Assembly (NCBI RefSeq): GCF_004348685.1
Contig: NZ_SMKO01000074.1
Coordinates: forward strand, 1-42,884
Length of the DNA: 42,884 bases
DNA from: Nonomuraea deserti
GTDB lineage: Bacteria > Actinomycetota > Actinomycetes > Streptosporangiales > Streptosporangiaceae
Direction: 5' to 3'
Shown: positions 23,251-31,951 of the stretch, one piece after another
Position numbering within the stretch: position 1 is the first letter of the stretch
Layout: each line of letters begins with the position of its first letter
The notes under the pieces: model-generated
What the model was told of the DNA's origin: nothing
Database searches by the model: none
What the model saw: the letters and a program-made list of their open reading frames with translations, nothing else
Position numbers and translations under genes: made by a program

Positions 23251-23994
23251 ATGGATGCCACGAAACGCGGCCGGGTACGCGTCGAGCGCACGGCCAAACG
23301 GGTGCGGACCTACCTCGGCGGCCGGGTGGTGGCCGACACCACCTCCGCCCTGCTGGTGTGGGAGGTCCCCTACTATCCGGCCTACTACTTCCCGCCGGCG
23401 GACGTCGACGAGTCGGCGCTCAAGCCGGCCGGCACGGCCAAGCACTCGCCGAGCAGGGGCGACGGCCTCGTGCACACGGTCACCGCGGGTGGCAAGGAGG
23501 CCCCCGGCGCGGCGCTGGTCTACCGCGACTCCCCGCTGGAGGAGATCCGCGGCCACGTGCGCTTCGAGTGGGACGCCATGGACGCCTGGTTCGAGGAGGA
23601 CGAGGAGGTCTTCTTCCACCCGCGCGACCCGTACACCCGGGTGGACATCCTGCCGAGCTCGCGGCACGTGCGCGTCGAGGTGGACGGGGTGACCGTGGCC
23701 GACTCCCGCAGCCCGCACATCCTCTTCGAGACCGGGCTGCCGGCCCGCTACTACCTGCCGAAGCCGGACGTCCGGCTCGACCTGCTGGAGCCCACCGGCA
23801 CGATCACGCACTGCCCGTACAAGGGGTCGGCCGAATACTGGTCGGTCAACGGCAAGGAGGACCTCGCCTGGTCCTACCGGACACCGCTGCCCGAGAGCGA
23901 GCGGGTCGCCGGGCTGATCGCTTTCTACGACGAGAAGCTCGACATCTACCTCGACGGCGAGCTGCAGGAGCGTCCCAAGACCAAGTTCGCCTGA
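23251..23994 (+). CDS. DUF427 protein with two tandem DUF427 domains
   Basis: A 247-residue soluble protein built of two copies of the DUF427 fold. The first (about 10-110) has RVRTYLGGRVVADTTSALLV and the HVRFEWDAMDAWFEEDEE strand; the second (about 125-240) has VRVEVDGVTVADSRSPHILF, CPYKGSAEYWSVN and LIAFYDEKLDIYLDGE. DUF427 proteins are common in actinomycetes and have no settled function; the fold is a small beta-tent. ATG 23251 is used because the protein starts right before the conserved RGRVRVE; GTG 23227 is an alternative. Its stop lies 21 bases before the big palindrome of the next operon. Confidence 0.86.
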   Translation: MDATKRGRVRVERTAKRVRTYLGGRVVADTTSALLVWEVPYYPAYYFPPADVDESALKPAGTAKHSPSRGDGLVHTVTAGGKEAPGAALVYRDSPLEEIRGHVRFEWDAMDAWFEEDEEVFFHPRDPYTRVDILPSSRHVRVEVDGVTVADSRSPHILFETGLPARYYLPKPDVRLDLLEPTGTITHCPYKGSAEYWSVNGKEDLAWSYRTPLPESERVAGLIAFYDEKLDIYLDGELQERPKTKFA

Positions 23995-24014
23995 GTTGAC
24001 AGATCGCGAACTCG

Positions 24015-24056
24015 TACAACACCCTTTCACTATTCAAATAGTGAAAGGGTGTTGTA
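24015..24056. promoter_or_regulatory. 42-bp perfect palindrome covering the ribosome site of the GntR/ABC operon
   Basis: Twenty-base arms (beginning TACAACACCCTTTCACTATT) with a two-base CA centre; the reverse arm ends with the base directly before the GTG start at 24057 and includes the GAAAGGG ribosome site. YtrA-type GntR proteins bind long dyads, so this is probably the autoregulatory operator. In RNA it would fold into a hairpin hiding the ribosome site. A consensus -35 hexamer, TTGACA, lies at 23996-24001, but no clear -10 box is seen at the right spacing. Confidence 0.8.
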
Positions 24057-24449
24057 GTGATCGATTTCCAGCTCGACCGAGGGTCGGGGGTGTCGACCTA
24101 CCTGCAGCTCGTCCACCAGGTCAGGCAGGCGCTCAGGCTCGGCACGCTGCGGCCGGGTGACCAGCTGCCGACCGCGCGCGAGGTGGTCGAGCGCCTGGCC
24201 ATCAACCCCAACACCGTGCTCAAGGCCTACCGCGAGCTGGAGCGCGAGGGCCTGGTCGAGGGCCGGCCCGGCATGGGGACGTTCGTGCGCCGGGGGATCG
24301 CGGGCCCGACGCTCGCCGAGCACACCCGGTTGCGGCGCGGCCTGGAGGAGTGGGTGCGCGAGGCCCGCGCGGCCGGGCTCGACCAGGACGACCTGCGGGC
24401 GCTGTTCACCGTGGTCCTGGCCGACGCCGCGAAGGAGGGGGCGGCATGA
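24057..24449 (+). CDS. GntR-family regulator, YtrA subfamily
   Basis: A 130-residue repressor-type protein: GntR winged helix at about 5-75 (YLQLVHQVRQALRLGTLRPG, QLPTAREVVERLAINPNTVL, GRPGMGTFV) followed by a short helical tail. The short C-terminus and coupling to an ABC transporter define the YtrA subfamily, which controls exporters induced by cell-wall-active compounds. GTG 24057 abuts the palindrome. The stop overlaps the ABC ATPase ATG (ATGA), giving a three-gene operon of regulator, ATPase and permease. Confidence 0.93.
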   Translation: MIDFQLDRGSGVSTYLQLVHQVRQALRLGTLRPGDQLPTAREVVERLAINPNTVLKAYRELEREGLVEGRPGMGTFVRRGIAGPTLAEHTRLRRGLEEWVREARAAGLDQDDLRALFTVVLADAAKEGAA

Positions 24450-25312
24450 GGCCCGCGCTCGAGGCGACCGGGCTCGGCGTGCGTTACCGCCGCACGTGGG
24501 CGCTGCGCGACTGCTCCCTGGCGGTCCCCGCCGGGCGCGTGGCCGCGCTCGTGGGGCCGAACGGCGCGGGCAAGTCCACGCTCATGCACGCCGCCGTCGG
24601 GCTGCTGCGGCCGGCTCGGGGGAGCGTCGGCGTGGCGGGCGAGGTGGCGTTCGTGGCGCAGGACAAGCCGCTGTACGAAGGTTTCACCGTCGCCGAGATG
24701 CTCTCCTTCGGGCGCAGGATGAACGCCCGCTGGGACGATCAGGGCGCCCGCGACCGGCTCGGCGCGCTCGGCATCCCGCTCGACCGGAAGGCGGGCCGCC
24801 TGTCGGGCGGGCAGCGCGCCCAGGTGGCGCTCACGCTGGCGCTGGCCAGGCGGCCCGACCTGCTCGTGCTGGACGAGCCGCTGGCCAACCTCGACCCCCT
24901 CGCCAGGCACGACGTGATGCGCACCCTCATGGGAGAGGTGGCCGAGCGGGAGCTGACCGTGCTGCTGTCCTCCCACGTCGTCTCCGACCTGGAGGAGACC
25001 TGCGACTGGCTCGTCGTGCTCAACGGCGGGCGGCTGCAGGTCAGCGGCGACATCGAGGACCTGCTGGCCGATCACCTCGTGCTCACGGGCCCCGCCGAGC
25101 TGGCCGGGGCGCTGGCGGCGCGGCCGACCGGCGGGGCGGGGGTGGTGAGCGGCGGCCCGGCCGGACGGCAGGCCACCCTGCTCGTACGCGGCGCCCCCGC
25201 GCTCGACCCGCGCTGGCAGGCACGGCCGGCGGGCCTGGAGGAACTCGTCATGGGCTACCTGCGCAGCCCCGAGTCGGCCGCCCTGCCGGGGCTCGCGGGG
25301 GTGGGCACGTGA
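24446..25312 (+). CDS. ABC transporter ATP-binding protein
   Basis: A 288-residue ATPase with Walker A GPNGAGKST, Q-loop FVAQDKPLYEG, signature LSGGQRAQV, Walker B LLVLDEPLANLD and H-loop SSHVVSD. Beyond the nucleotide-binding domain there is a 75-residue C-terminal extension as in YtrB/BcrA-type exporters. The frame with the YtrA regulator and a WRQHR-type permease suggests export of a toxic compound or a membrane-stress role; the substrate is unknown. The start overlaps the regulator stop and the end overlaps the permease GTG. Confidence 0.95.
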   Translation: MRPALEATGLGVRYRRTWALRDCSLAVPAGRVAALVGPNGAGKSTLMHAAVGLLRPARGSVGVAGEVAFVAQDKPLYEGFTVAEMLSFGRRMNARWDDQGARDRLGALGIPLDRKAGRLSGGQRAQVALTLALARRPDLLVLDEPLANLDPLARHDVMRTLMGEVAERELTVLLSSHVVSDLEETCDWLVVLNGGRLQVSGDIEDLLADHLVLTGPAELAGALAARPTGGAGVVSGGPAGRQATLLVRGAPALDPRWQARPAGLEELVMGYLRSPESAALPGLAGVGT

Positions 25313-26274
25313 TCTGGCTGACCTGGCGCCAGCACCGGGCGCAACTGCTCGTGACGGCCGGCTTCCTCGCGCTGCTGGGGCTGCTCCTGCTGGGCTCCGC
25401 CGTGGAGGCCAGGCTGTACGTCGCCGGTCACGCGGCCCCCGGCTGTCCCGGGCCCGGCGTGGCGTGCGCGGACCTGGAGGTCGCGCTGGGGCGGCGCTAC
25501 GACGCGGTCTACTCCGTGTTCGGCTGGATGCCGCTGGTGCTGCCCGCGCTGATCGGGGCGTTCTGGGGCGCGCCCCTGCTCGGCCGCGAGTACGAGCGTG
25601 GCACCCACCGGCTCGCCTGGACCCAGTCCGTGCCCGCGTGGCGGTGGCTGGCGGTCAAGCTGTCCCTTCTGGGCGGCGCGGTCGTGGCGTGTGGTCTGCT
25701 GCTGTCGCTCATGGTGAGCCTGTGGCGGCCGGTGTTCAGGGACGGGATCGACTCGTCGTTCGGGAACGTCGGCGTCTTCAACATGGTCGGGGTGGCGCCC
25801 GCCGCGTGGTGGTTGTTCGCGTTCATGCTCGGCACCGCGGCGGGGACCTTCTTCCGGCGTACGCTCCCGGCGATGGCGCTGGCCGTGGCCGTGGTGGCGG
25901 CGACGATGTTCACGCTGTTCGGGGTCAGCGACCACTACGCCGAGCCCGCGCGCGTGGAGCTGACCGGCACGGTGATCCTCGACGACACCGACGCCCGGCT
26001 GGTCGGCGCGTCCTGGGTCGACCCGTCGGGGCGGGAGATCCCCGAGCCGGGCTCCGCTAGCGGCTGCCCGCGCCGCGTGGACGCGGGGCGCAGCAGCCGC
26101 AACGCGGAGGCGTGGCAGGCGTGCCTGTTCGGCAAGGGATACAGGTACGCGGTGTACTACCATCCGCCGTCCCGGTTCTGGCGTTTCCAGTGGACGGAGG
26201 CGGGCATCCTGGTGCTCGCCTCGGCGGCCCTCACCGGCCTCACCGTCCGCCGCACCCTCCGCCACGCCGCCTGA
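25309..26274 (+). CDS. ABC transporter permease
   Basis: A 321-residue membrane protein. It opens with VIWLTWRQHRAQL, a stretch typical of actinomycete YtrA-linked permeases, then has about six hydrophobic segments and an extracytoplasmic loop of about 100 residues (around 205-300) containing two cysteines (SGCPRR and QACLFG) that could form a disulfide. It pairs with the preceding ATPase. GTG 25309 overlaps the ATPase stop as GTGA. Confidence 0.9.
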   Translation: MIWLTWRQHRAQLLVTAGFLALLGLLLLGSAVEARLYVAGHAAPGCPGPGVACADLEVALGRRYDAVYSVFGWMPLVLPALIGAFWGAPLLGREYERGTHRLAWTQSVPAWRWLAVKLSLLGGAVVACGLLLSLMVSLWRPVFRDGIDSSFGNVGVFNMVGVAPAAWWLFAFMLGTAAGTFFRRTLPAMALAVAVVAATMFTLFGVSDHYAEPARVELTGTVILDDTDARLVGASWVDPSGREIPEPGSASGCPRRVDAGRSSRNAEAWQACLFGKGYRYAVYYHPPSRFWRFQWTEAGILVLASAALTGLTVRRTLRHAA

Positions 26275-26299
26275 ACCCGGGAGGCGGCCGCAGGGCGGC

Positions 26300-27562
26300 T
26301 CAGGCGATCAGGCGGGCGAGCACGCGGGTGCCGAACTCCAGCCCCTCCACCGGCACCCGCTCGTCCTTGCCGTGGAACATCCCGAAGTAGTCGAGGTCCG
26401 GCCGGAGCATGAGCGGCGCGAAGCCGTACCCCTTGATCCCGATCCGCGCGAACGACTTCGCGTCCGTGCCGCCGGCCATCACGTACGGCACCGGCCGCGC
26501 GAGCGGGTCCTCGGCCACGAGCGAGCCCGCCAGCTCGTCGAAGAACGCCGACGGGTACGGCGCGGCGGGCGCGTCCTCCAGGTTGACGAACTCGCGGGTG
26601 ATCTTCGGCCCGAGCAGCGCGTCGATCGTCTCCAGGAACTCGTCCCGCAGACCCGGCAGGTAACGCCCGTCCACGTGCGCCCCGGCGGTCGAGGGCACCA
26701 CGTTGACCTTGTAGCCGGCGTCCAGCATCGTCGGGTTCGCGGAGTTGCGGATCTGGCCCTTGAACAGGCTGCCCAGCGGCCCCAGCCGGACCGCCTCCTC
26801 GTCCAGGCGGTCGAGGTCGATGCGCTGCCCGGTGATCTCCGACAGGTTCTCGACGAGCGCCGCGACCGACGGCGTCAGGCGTACCGGCCACTGGTGTGAG
26901 GCCACCCGCGACAGGGCGTGCGCCATCGTCGCGACCGGGTTGTCGACGGCGGGGCGGGAGCCGTGGCCGGCCACGCCGTGCGCGGTGAGCCTCATCCAGG
27001 CGGTGCCGCGCTCGCCCACCGCGATCGGGTAGACCCGGTGCTCGCCGGAGGCCACGCTGAACCCGCCCGACTCGCTGATCGCCTCCGTGACGCCGTCGAA
27101 CAGCTCGCGGTGCTCGGTGACGGCGTGCCGCGAGCCGAAGTCGCCCGTCGCCTCCTCGTCGGCGAGGAACGCCAGCACCAGATCGCGCTTCGGGCGCACT
27201 CCCCGCGCGGCCAGGTCGAGCACGGTCGCGAGGGTCATCGCGCACGAGCCCTTCATGTCGACCGCGCCCCGGCCGTACACGCAGTCGTCCACGATCTCCC
27301 CGGAGAACGGGTGCATCCGCCACTCGGCCGGGTCGGCGGGCACGACGTCGAGGTGGCCGTGGATGAGCAGCGCGTCGGGGGAGTCGCCGTCGATCCTGGC
27401 CACGACGGTGGTCCGCTTCGGCGCCGACTCGAACACCACGGGCTCGAACCCGGCGTCGGCCAGCAGCGTGGCGACGTACTCGGCGGCGGGCCGCTCGCCC
27501 GAGCCCGGGTTGGTGGTATCGAACCTGATCAGATCCGAGCAGATCTCGGCAACGCTCTTCAT
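26300..27562 (-). CDS. M20 family metallopeptidase (ArgE/DapE/CPG2-like)
   Basis: A 420-residue dizinc hydrolase. Zinc-ligand motifs are HGHLDVVP (His, catalytic Asp), GRGAVDMKG (bridging Asp), the catalytic Glu of LADEEATGDFGS, and the final His region in MFHGKDERVP. The dimerisation domain is in the middle (about 185-300, with GHGSRPAVDNPV). The family removes acyl groups or cleaves small peptides; exact substrate unknown. The ATG overlaps the stop of the S9 peptidase gene (ATGA), which suggests joint peptide degradation. Confidence 0.92.
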   Translation of the reverse strand: MKSVAEICSDLIRFDTTNPGSGERPAAEYVATLLADAGFEPVVFESAPKRTTVVARIDGDSPDALLIHGHLDVVPADPAEWRMHPFSGEIVDDCVYGRGAVDMKGSCAMTLATVLDLAARGVRPKRDLVLAFLADEEATGDFGSRHAVTEHRELFDGVTEAISESGGFSVASGEHRVYPIAVGERGTAWMRLTAHGVAGHGSRPAVDNPVATMAHALSRVASHQWPVRLTPSVAALVENLSEITGQRIDLDRLDEEAVRLGPLGSLFKGQIRNSANPTMLDAGYKVNVVPSTAGAHVDGRYLPGLRDEFLETIDALLGPKITREFVNLEDAPAAPYPSAFFDELAGSLVAEDPLARPVPYVMAGGTDAKSFARIGIKGYGFAPLMLRPDLDYFGMFHGKDERVPVEGLEFGTRVLARLIA

Positions 27563-29415
27563 GCTCTCCCCTTAAGCGTCAACGGCGGCACCTCGGGCGT
27601 CTCCAGGTCGAAGATCAGCCCGTAGAAGGCCAGCTCGGCCTCCAGCACCGCGACAATGGTCTCTTCCCTGCGCCAGCCGTGCTGCTCGCCAGGGAACGTC
27701 AGCAGGGCCCACGCCTTGCCGTGCCTGTCCAGCTCGGCGGCGAACCGCTCCGCCTGCCCGACGTCCACGATCGCGTCCTCCAGGCCGTGCAGCATCAGGC
27801 ACGGGCCCGACGCGCGGGCGGCGTTCAGCAGCGGCGAACGCTCGGTGTAGCGCTGCCGCGTCTCGGGCAGCGGGCCCACCAGGCCGTCCAGATAGCGGGA
27901 CTCGAAGTCGTGCGTCTCCGCGGCCCAGCTCTCCGGGTCGGTGATCGCGTAGTGCGCGACCCCGCCCGCGAACACGTCGCTGTGGACGAGCGCCGCCACC
28001 GTGGTCCAGCCCCCGGCGCTGCCACCGCGGACGGCGATCCGCGACGCGTCGGCCCGGCCCAGCTCCACCAAGCCACGGGCCACCTTGGCGCAATCCTGCA
28101 CGTCGACCACGCCCCACTGGTGGCGCAGCCGCTCCCGGTAGGCCCGGCCGTAACCGGTCGAGCCGCCGTAGTTCACCACGGCCACGCCGATGCCCCTGCT
28201 GGTGAAGTAGGCGATCTCCAGGTCGAGCACGATCGGCAAATGCCCGGTCGGCCCGCCGTGCACGAAGATCACGTACGGGCCCGGGCCGGTGGCCCCCGAC
28301 GGCGGGTAGAGGTGCGCGTGCACGCCCTCGATCGTCATCGCCTCCGGCGTGGGCAGCAGGTCCCCGTGCGGCAGCGGCTTCGGCGCCGACACGATCTCGT
28401 ACGCGCCGTCGAGGTCGACCAGCGCCACCTCCAGCGGCGTGTACGGCGTCGCGCGCACCGCCGCCGCCTTGCCGCCCGCCACCGACACGGTCGAGGACCA
28501 GTGGGTGGCCGCGCCGCCGATCTCGCGCAGGTCGCCCGTCTCCGGGTCCAGCACGCCCAGGCGGCGGCGGTCGGCGGTGCCGTACACGACGACCAGGTCG
28601 CCGTCGTCCGCGAGCGCCAGGTACGTCATGCCCGGCTTCCACGCCGCGCCGCCGAACTCCAGCTCCATCGGCGTGAGGTTGCGGCTCGGCCCGCCGTCGG
28701 CGGGCACGAGGTGCACGTTCCACCAGCCGGTGGGGTCGGTGACCGCGTACAGGGTGGTGTCGTCGCGCCACTCGGCCTGGGCGACCGACTCGGCCGGGCC
28801 GCCCGCCACCACGCGGTGAGGGCCGGCCGTGCCGTCCGCGCGCAGCTCGGCGACGCAGAGCTCGGTGCCGTCCCAGGGCATGTTGGGATGGTCCCAGCCG
28901 ATCCATGCGACATGGCGGCCGTTGGGTGATATCCGGGGATTCATCAGGAAATGGTGGGCTTTGACGATAACTCTGGTCCGGCCTCCGTCCAGCGGCACCG
29001 CCACCAGGTCACGCGCGTTCTCCGTCTCCCTGACCGCCCACACCTCCTCACGTCCCGGGGGCAGGTACAGGTCCGCGTAACGGTACGTACCCACGGGAGT
29101 GATCGCCATCGGGTCCCCACCCGCGTCGAGGCGGTAAAGGCGCTGGTCGGCCCAGTTGGTGAAGACGAGCCCGCCGCCGGGCAGCGGGCGCCAGGAGCGG
29201 CCGCCGTACTCGACCACCCGGTTGCGCGCGTTCCAGCCGGGCGGCAGGACGTCCACGCGGGAGCCGTCAGGGAGGCGGCGCACCACGCAGCGCCTCCCGC
29301 CCTCATGCGGGCGCGGCTCGTCCCACCAGGCCTCGGTGCCTGAGGGCGTGGCCACCGCCTCCACCCACTGAGGGCCGCCGTCGGTACGGGCCACGTCGAT
29401 CGGTCGAATGCTCAT
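27559..29415 (-). CDS. S9 family peptidase (prolyl oligopeptidase/acylaminoacyl-peptidase type)
   Basis: A 618-residue protein: an N-terminal beta-propeller (about 1-370, with WD-like repeats such as NPRISPNGRHVAWIGWDHPN) and a C-terminal alpha/beta-hydrolase. The catalytic Ser is in VRGGSAGGWTT, the Asp in GLEDAIVD and the His in GEQHGWR; the oxyanion/strand region is VIFVHGGPTGH. It has no signal peptide and should act on cytoplasmic peptides. ATG 29415 is chosen because it follows the stop of the upstream gene and GGTGAG; ATG 29433 would overlap that gene. Coupled with the M20 peptidase. Confidence 0.92.
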   Translation of the reverse strand: MSIRPIDVARTDGGPQWVEAVATPSGTEAWWDEPRPHEGGRRCVVRRLPDGSRVDVLPPGWNARNRVVEYGGRSWRPLPGGGLVFTNWADQRLYRLDAGGDPMAITPVGTYRYADLYLPPGREEVWAVRETENARDLVAVPLDGGRTRVIVKAHHFLMNPRISPNGRHVAWIGWDHPNMPWDGTELCVAELRADGTAGPHRVVAGGPAESVAQAEWRDDTTLYAVTDPTGWWNVHLVPADGGPSRNLTPMELEFGGAAWKPGMTYLALADDGDLVVVYGTADRRRLGVLDPETGDLREIGGAATHWSSTVSVAGGKAAAVRATPYTPLEVALVDLDGAYEIVSAPKPLPHGDLLPTPEAMTIEGVHAHLYPPSGATGPGPYVIFVHGGPTGHLPIVLDLEIAYFTSRGIGVAVVNYGGSTGYGRAYRERLRHQWGVVDVQDCAKVARGLVELGRADASRIAVRGGSAGGWTTVAALVHSDVFAGGVAHYAITDPESWAAETHDFESRYLDGLVGPLPETRQRYTERSPLLNAARASGPCLMLHGLEDAIVDVGQAERFAAELDRHGKAWALLTFPGEQHGWRREETIVAVLEAELAFYGLIFDLETPEVPPLTLKGRA

Positions 29416-29419
29416 GAAC

Positions 29420-30664
29420 TCACCAATTGCCATTCGTACAGTCAGGAAGGGGATGTTCGGGTGGGTGGAGGACGTACACGATGCCGCCGCTGCCTGGACT
29501 CCTGAGCCACACGCGCTCGAAAGCGGCCCGCGGGTAGACCCGGCGGACCTCGGCCTCGGCCGGCGCGGCAGGGTCGTTCACGACGACGTCGCCCCCGGCG
29601 GTGAAACCCGTCACGACCATGATGTGCCCGTCCGTGGAGTAGCCGGAGCCGGGCAGCTCGTGCGCCTGGAACGACTGGGACGTGATCACGGGGATCCCGG
29701 CCCGTACGAACCGCTCCAGCTCCGCCGCCGACCGCAGCCGCGTCACGAACCCGGCCAGCCCGTACCGCCCCGCGTACGCGACGTTGAACGGCCAGTTGCC
29801 GGTGCCCTGGTAGCTCTCGTCGTACACGCCCATGGCCGCGTGGTCCACCATCGGCGCGGGGTCGTCCGCCCCGACCCAGGCCAGCTCGCCGGGGTCGGGG
29901 CCGCGGCCCCAGAAGCCGAGCACCATGGCCACCGAGGCGGGGCTGCACCAGTTGGCGCCGCCGCCGTCCCAGCGCGGGTGGTGCCCGGCGTGCGCGTACT
30001 GCGAGTGCCGGGGCACCGCCAGCTCGACGGCCCCCGCCCCGCGGCCGACGTCCGGCCTGGTGTCCGGGTTCGGTCTGGTGTCCGGGTTCGGTCTGGTGTC
30101 CGGGTTCGGTCTGGTGCCCGGGTTCGGCATGGTGCCCGGGTCCGGCCCGGCGTCTGCGCCCGGCGCGGCGGCGTCGCCCCCGCTGGCGTCGGCGCCCGGC
30201 TCGCCGACGGTGCCCGGCGGGAGCGAGGGCCGGGGCAGGGCCGAGGCCATCACGCCCAGGCTCGTGACGCGGACGCCCCCGCCGTGCCGGGTGACCCGCA
30301 GCTGGCAGGCCACGACGGGACGCCTGGCGACGAACGTGTCCACCGCCACGTCGCCGTCCCCGTCGCCCTGGCCGGGCACCGAGGTGCGCGGATCGCCGTG
30401 CTCGGACCAGCGGCCCATGACGTACCACTTGGTGCGGGCGCCGGACGCCGTCGTGGCGCGCAGCGCGATCTCGATCCACGTGCCCGGCGGGGTGCGGGCG
30501 GTCCACGAGGGCACGAGCTGCGTGGCGGCGAAACCGATCGGGTGCTCCTCACCGATCCAGGTGCGCGGCCCTCCGTCGGGCACCGCGAAGCGGGCGAAGG
30601 CAACGGGGGACAGGTCGACGGTGAGCACCACCCATATTGTGGTTTCGCACTCCATGTCGCACAT
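29420..30664 (-). CDS. C39-like cysteine peptidase family protein
   Basis: A 414-residue protein. The C-terminal 190 residues are a papain-like C39_2 domain with the catalytic Cys in NWCSPASVAMVLGFW, His in STDGHIMVVTGF and Asp/Asn in VVVNDPAA. The N-terminal 150 residues form a beta-rich domain. A Pro/Gly/Asp linker with PNPDTR hexapeptide repeats joins them (DNA repeat at 30060-30149). No signal peptide is visible from ATG 30664; that start has no clear ribosome site, so the N-terminus is uncertain (ATG 30655 also possible). The substrate and biological role are unknown. It ends four bases before the start of the S9 peptidase. Confidence 0.82.
   Translation of the reverse strand: MCDMECETTIWVVLTVDLSPVAFARFAVPDGGPRTWIGEEHPIGFAATQLVPSWTARTPPGTWIEIALRATTASGARTKWYVMGRWSEHGDPRTSVPGQGDGDGDVAVDTFVARRPVVACQLRVTRHGGGVRVTSLGVMASALPRPSLPPGTVGEPGADASGGDAAAPGADAGPDPGTMPNPGTRPNPDTRPNPDTRPNPDTRPDVGRGAGAVELAVPRHSQYAHAGHHPRWDGGGANWCSPASVAMVLGFWGRGPDPGELAWVGADDPAPMVDHAAMGVYDESYQGTGNWPFNVAYAGRYGLAGFVTRLRSAAELERFVRAGIPVITSQSFQAHELPGSGYSTDGHIMVVTGFTAGGDVVVNDPAAPAEAEVRRVYPRAAFERVWLRSPGSGGIVYVLHPPEHPLPDCTNGNW
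30060..30149. repeat. 18-bp tandem repeat (five units)
   Basis: Three identical units of GTGTCCGGGTTCGGTCTG (30060, 30078, 30096) and two diverged ones (30114, 30132). In the minus-strand gene they encode PNPDTR-type hexapeptides forming the linker of the C39-like protein. Confidence 0.93.
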
Positions 30665-30778
30665 CGGATGGTTTACGTACCGGCTCGCCCGCGCTGCCCC
30701 TCCAGGATGAGCGGAACCGCGCCGGAATCGGGGACGCCGCACACCTGCCTGTCCTGAGCGGATGCGCGGGCCCGGCGG

Positions 30779-31951
30779 TCAGAGGTACAGGCCCGTGGAG
30801 TCGTTGTCGAAGGAGTGGGGGATCTCGCGGCCCGCGCGGAGCGCGTACAGCTCCGCGAGCGTCGCCCCCGACGGGCCCACGCCCTGCGACGTGCCGAGCC
30901 ACGCGATCGCTTCGTCCCTGCTCAGCGGCCCCACCTCGAGCTGCGCCAGGCAGCGGCCCGGGCGTACGACGGCGGGGTGGAGGCGGGCGAGGTCTTCGTT
31001 CGTCGTGATCGCCACGAGCACGTCGCGGCCCTGGCCGAGCAGGCCGTCCGTCAGGTTGAGCAGGCGCGACAGACCCTGACCCGCCTGCGCCTTGGCACCG
31101 GCGCTGATCAGCTCGTCGCAGTCCTCCAGGACGAGCAGCCGCCAGCGCTGGGCGTCCTCATCGGTGTCGTAGCCGACCGCCACCTCCATCAGGTACCCCG
31201 GCTCGTTGAACAGCCGCTCGGGGTCGAGCACGCAGTCGACCTGGCACCAGTCGTGCCACTGCTTGGCCAGCGTGCGCAGCAGCGTGGTCTTGCCCGTGCC
31301 CGGCTGGCCGTGCAGGAGGATGAGCCGGCCGTTCACGTCGGAGGGCGTGACGGACATCAGCTTGTCGAGGGACGCGCGCACCTTGCCGGAGTAGTTGGCG
31401 CTGATCTCGTTCCACGGCTGCGCCGTGATCGGCCGCTCCGAACGGGTGCCGCCGTGCGTGCCGCGCCACCAGAAGCCCATCTCGACGTGGTCGACGTCCG
31501 GCATGGCCTCTTCCGCGCCGTCGATGGTCTCGTGCAGCACCGACTTGGCCAGTTCCTCGCTCACCGCCGTCACGCTGACCGTGGCCGTGCGGTCGCGGTG
31601 GCGCACGACGCGCAGGGTCCAGCCGTCGCCGCAGATGAGCCGCGACTCCGGGCCGTCCTCGACCCGCGCGGTCCGCAGCACGCGGCCTTCGGCGGGGCTG
31701 AGCGTGGCCTCAGGGCGTACGCGGTCCAGGTTGGCCAGCCGGGACCAGGGCTGCGCACCCGTCGCGAACGGCGACAGCGCCAGGGCGTCGATGAGGTCGA
31801 TGGCGGAGTCGGCGTCGTCGATGCAGATGTTCATCGGCAGCCCTGAGGCGTCCGGGCTGGGGAACGGCACCTCCCTGATCACTGACATATCGGTAATGAT
31901 CTCCGCAGGGTCGTCGGATGTCGAAGGGTTTCCGGGAGGAGAAGTGGTCAT
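30779..31951 (-). CDS. AAA-type ATPase linked to Ser/Thr kinase
   Basis: A 390-residue protein with an N-terminal domain of about 185 residues of unknown function (possibly DUF5925; identification uncertain) and a C-terminal AAA module. The AAA module shows Walker A GQPGTGKT (215-222), Walker B LLVLEDCDE (272-280), sensor 1 ITTNED (315-320) and the RPGR arginine segment (330-333). The pattern is that of classic AAA remodelling ATPases. It overlaps the kinase gene as ATGA and would be translated from its message, so a function in the same signalling process is likely. No membrane segment. Confidence 0.88.
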   Translation of the reverse strand: MTTSPPGNPSTSDDPAEIITDMSVIREVPFPSPDASGLPMNICIDDADSAIDLIDALALSPFATGAQPWSRLANLDRVRPEATLSPAEGRVLRTARVEDGPESRLICGDGWTLRVVRHRDRTATVSVTAVSEELAKSVLHETIDGAEEAMPDVDHVEMGFWWRGTHGGTRSERPITAQPWNEISANYSGKVRASLDKLMSVTPSDVNGRLILLHGQPGTGKTTLLRTLAKQWHDWCQVDCVLDPERLFNEPGYLMEVAVGYDTDEDAQRWRLLVLEDCDELISAGAKAQAGQGLSRLLNLTDGLLGQGRDVLVAITTNEDLARLHPAVVRPGRCLAQLEVGPLSRDEAIAWLGTSQGVGPSGATLAELYALRAGREIPHSFDNDSTGLYL

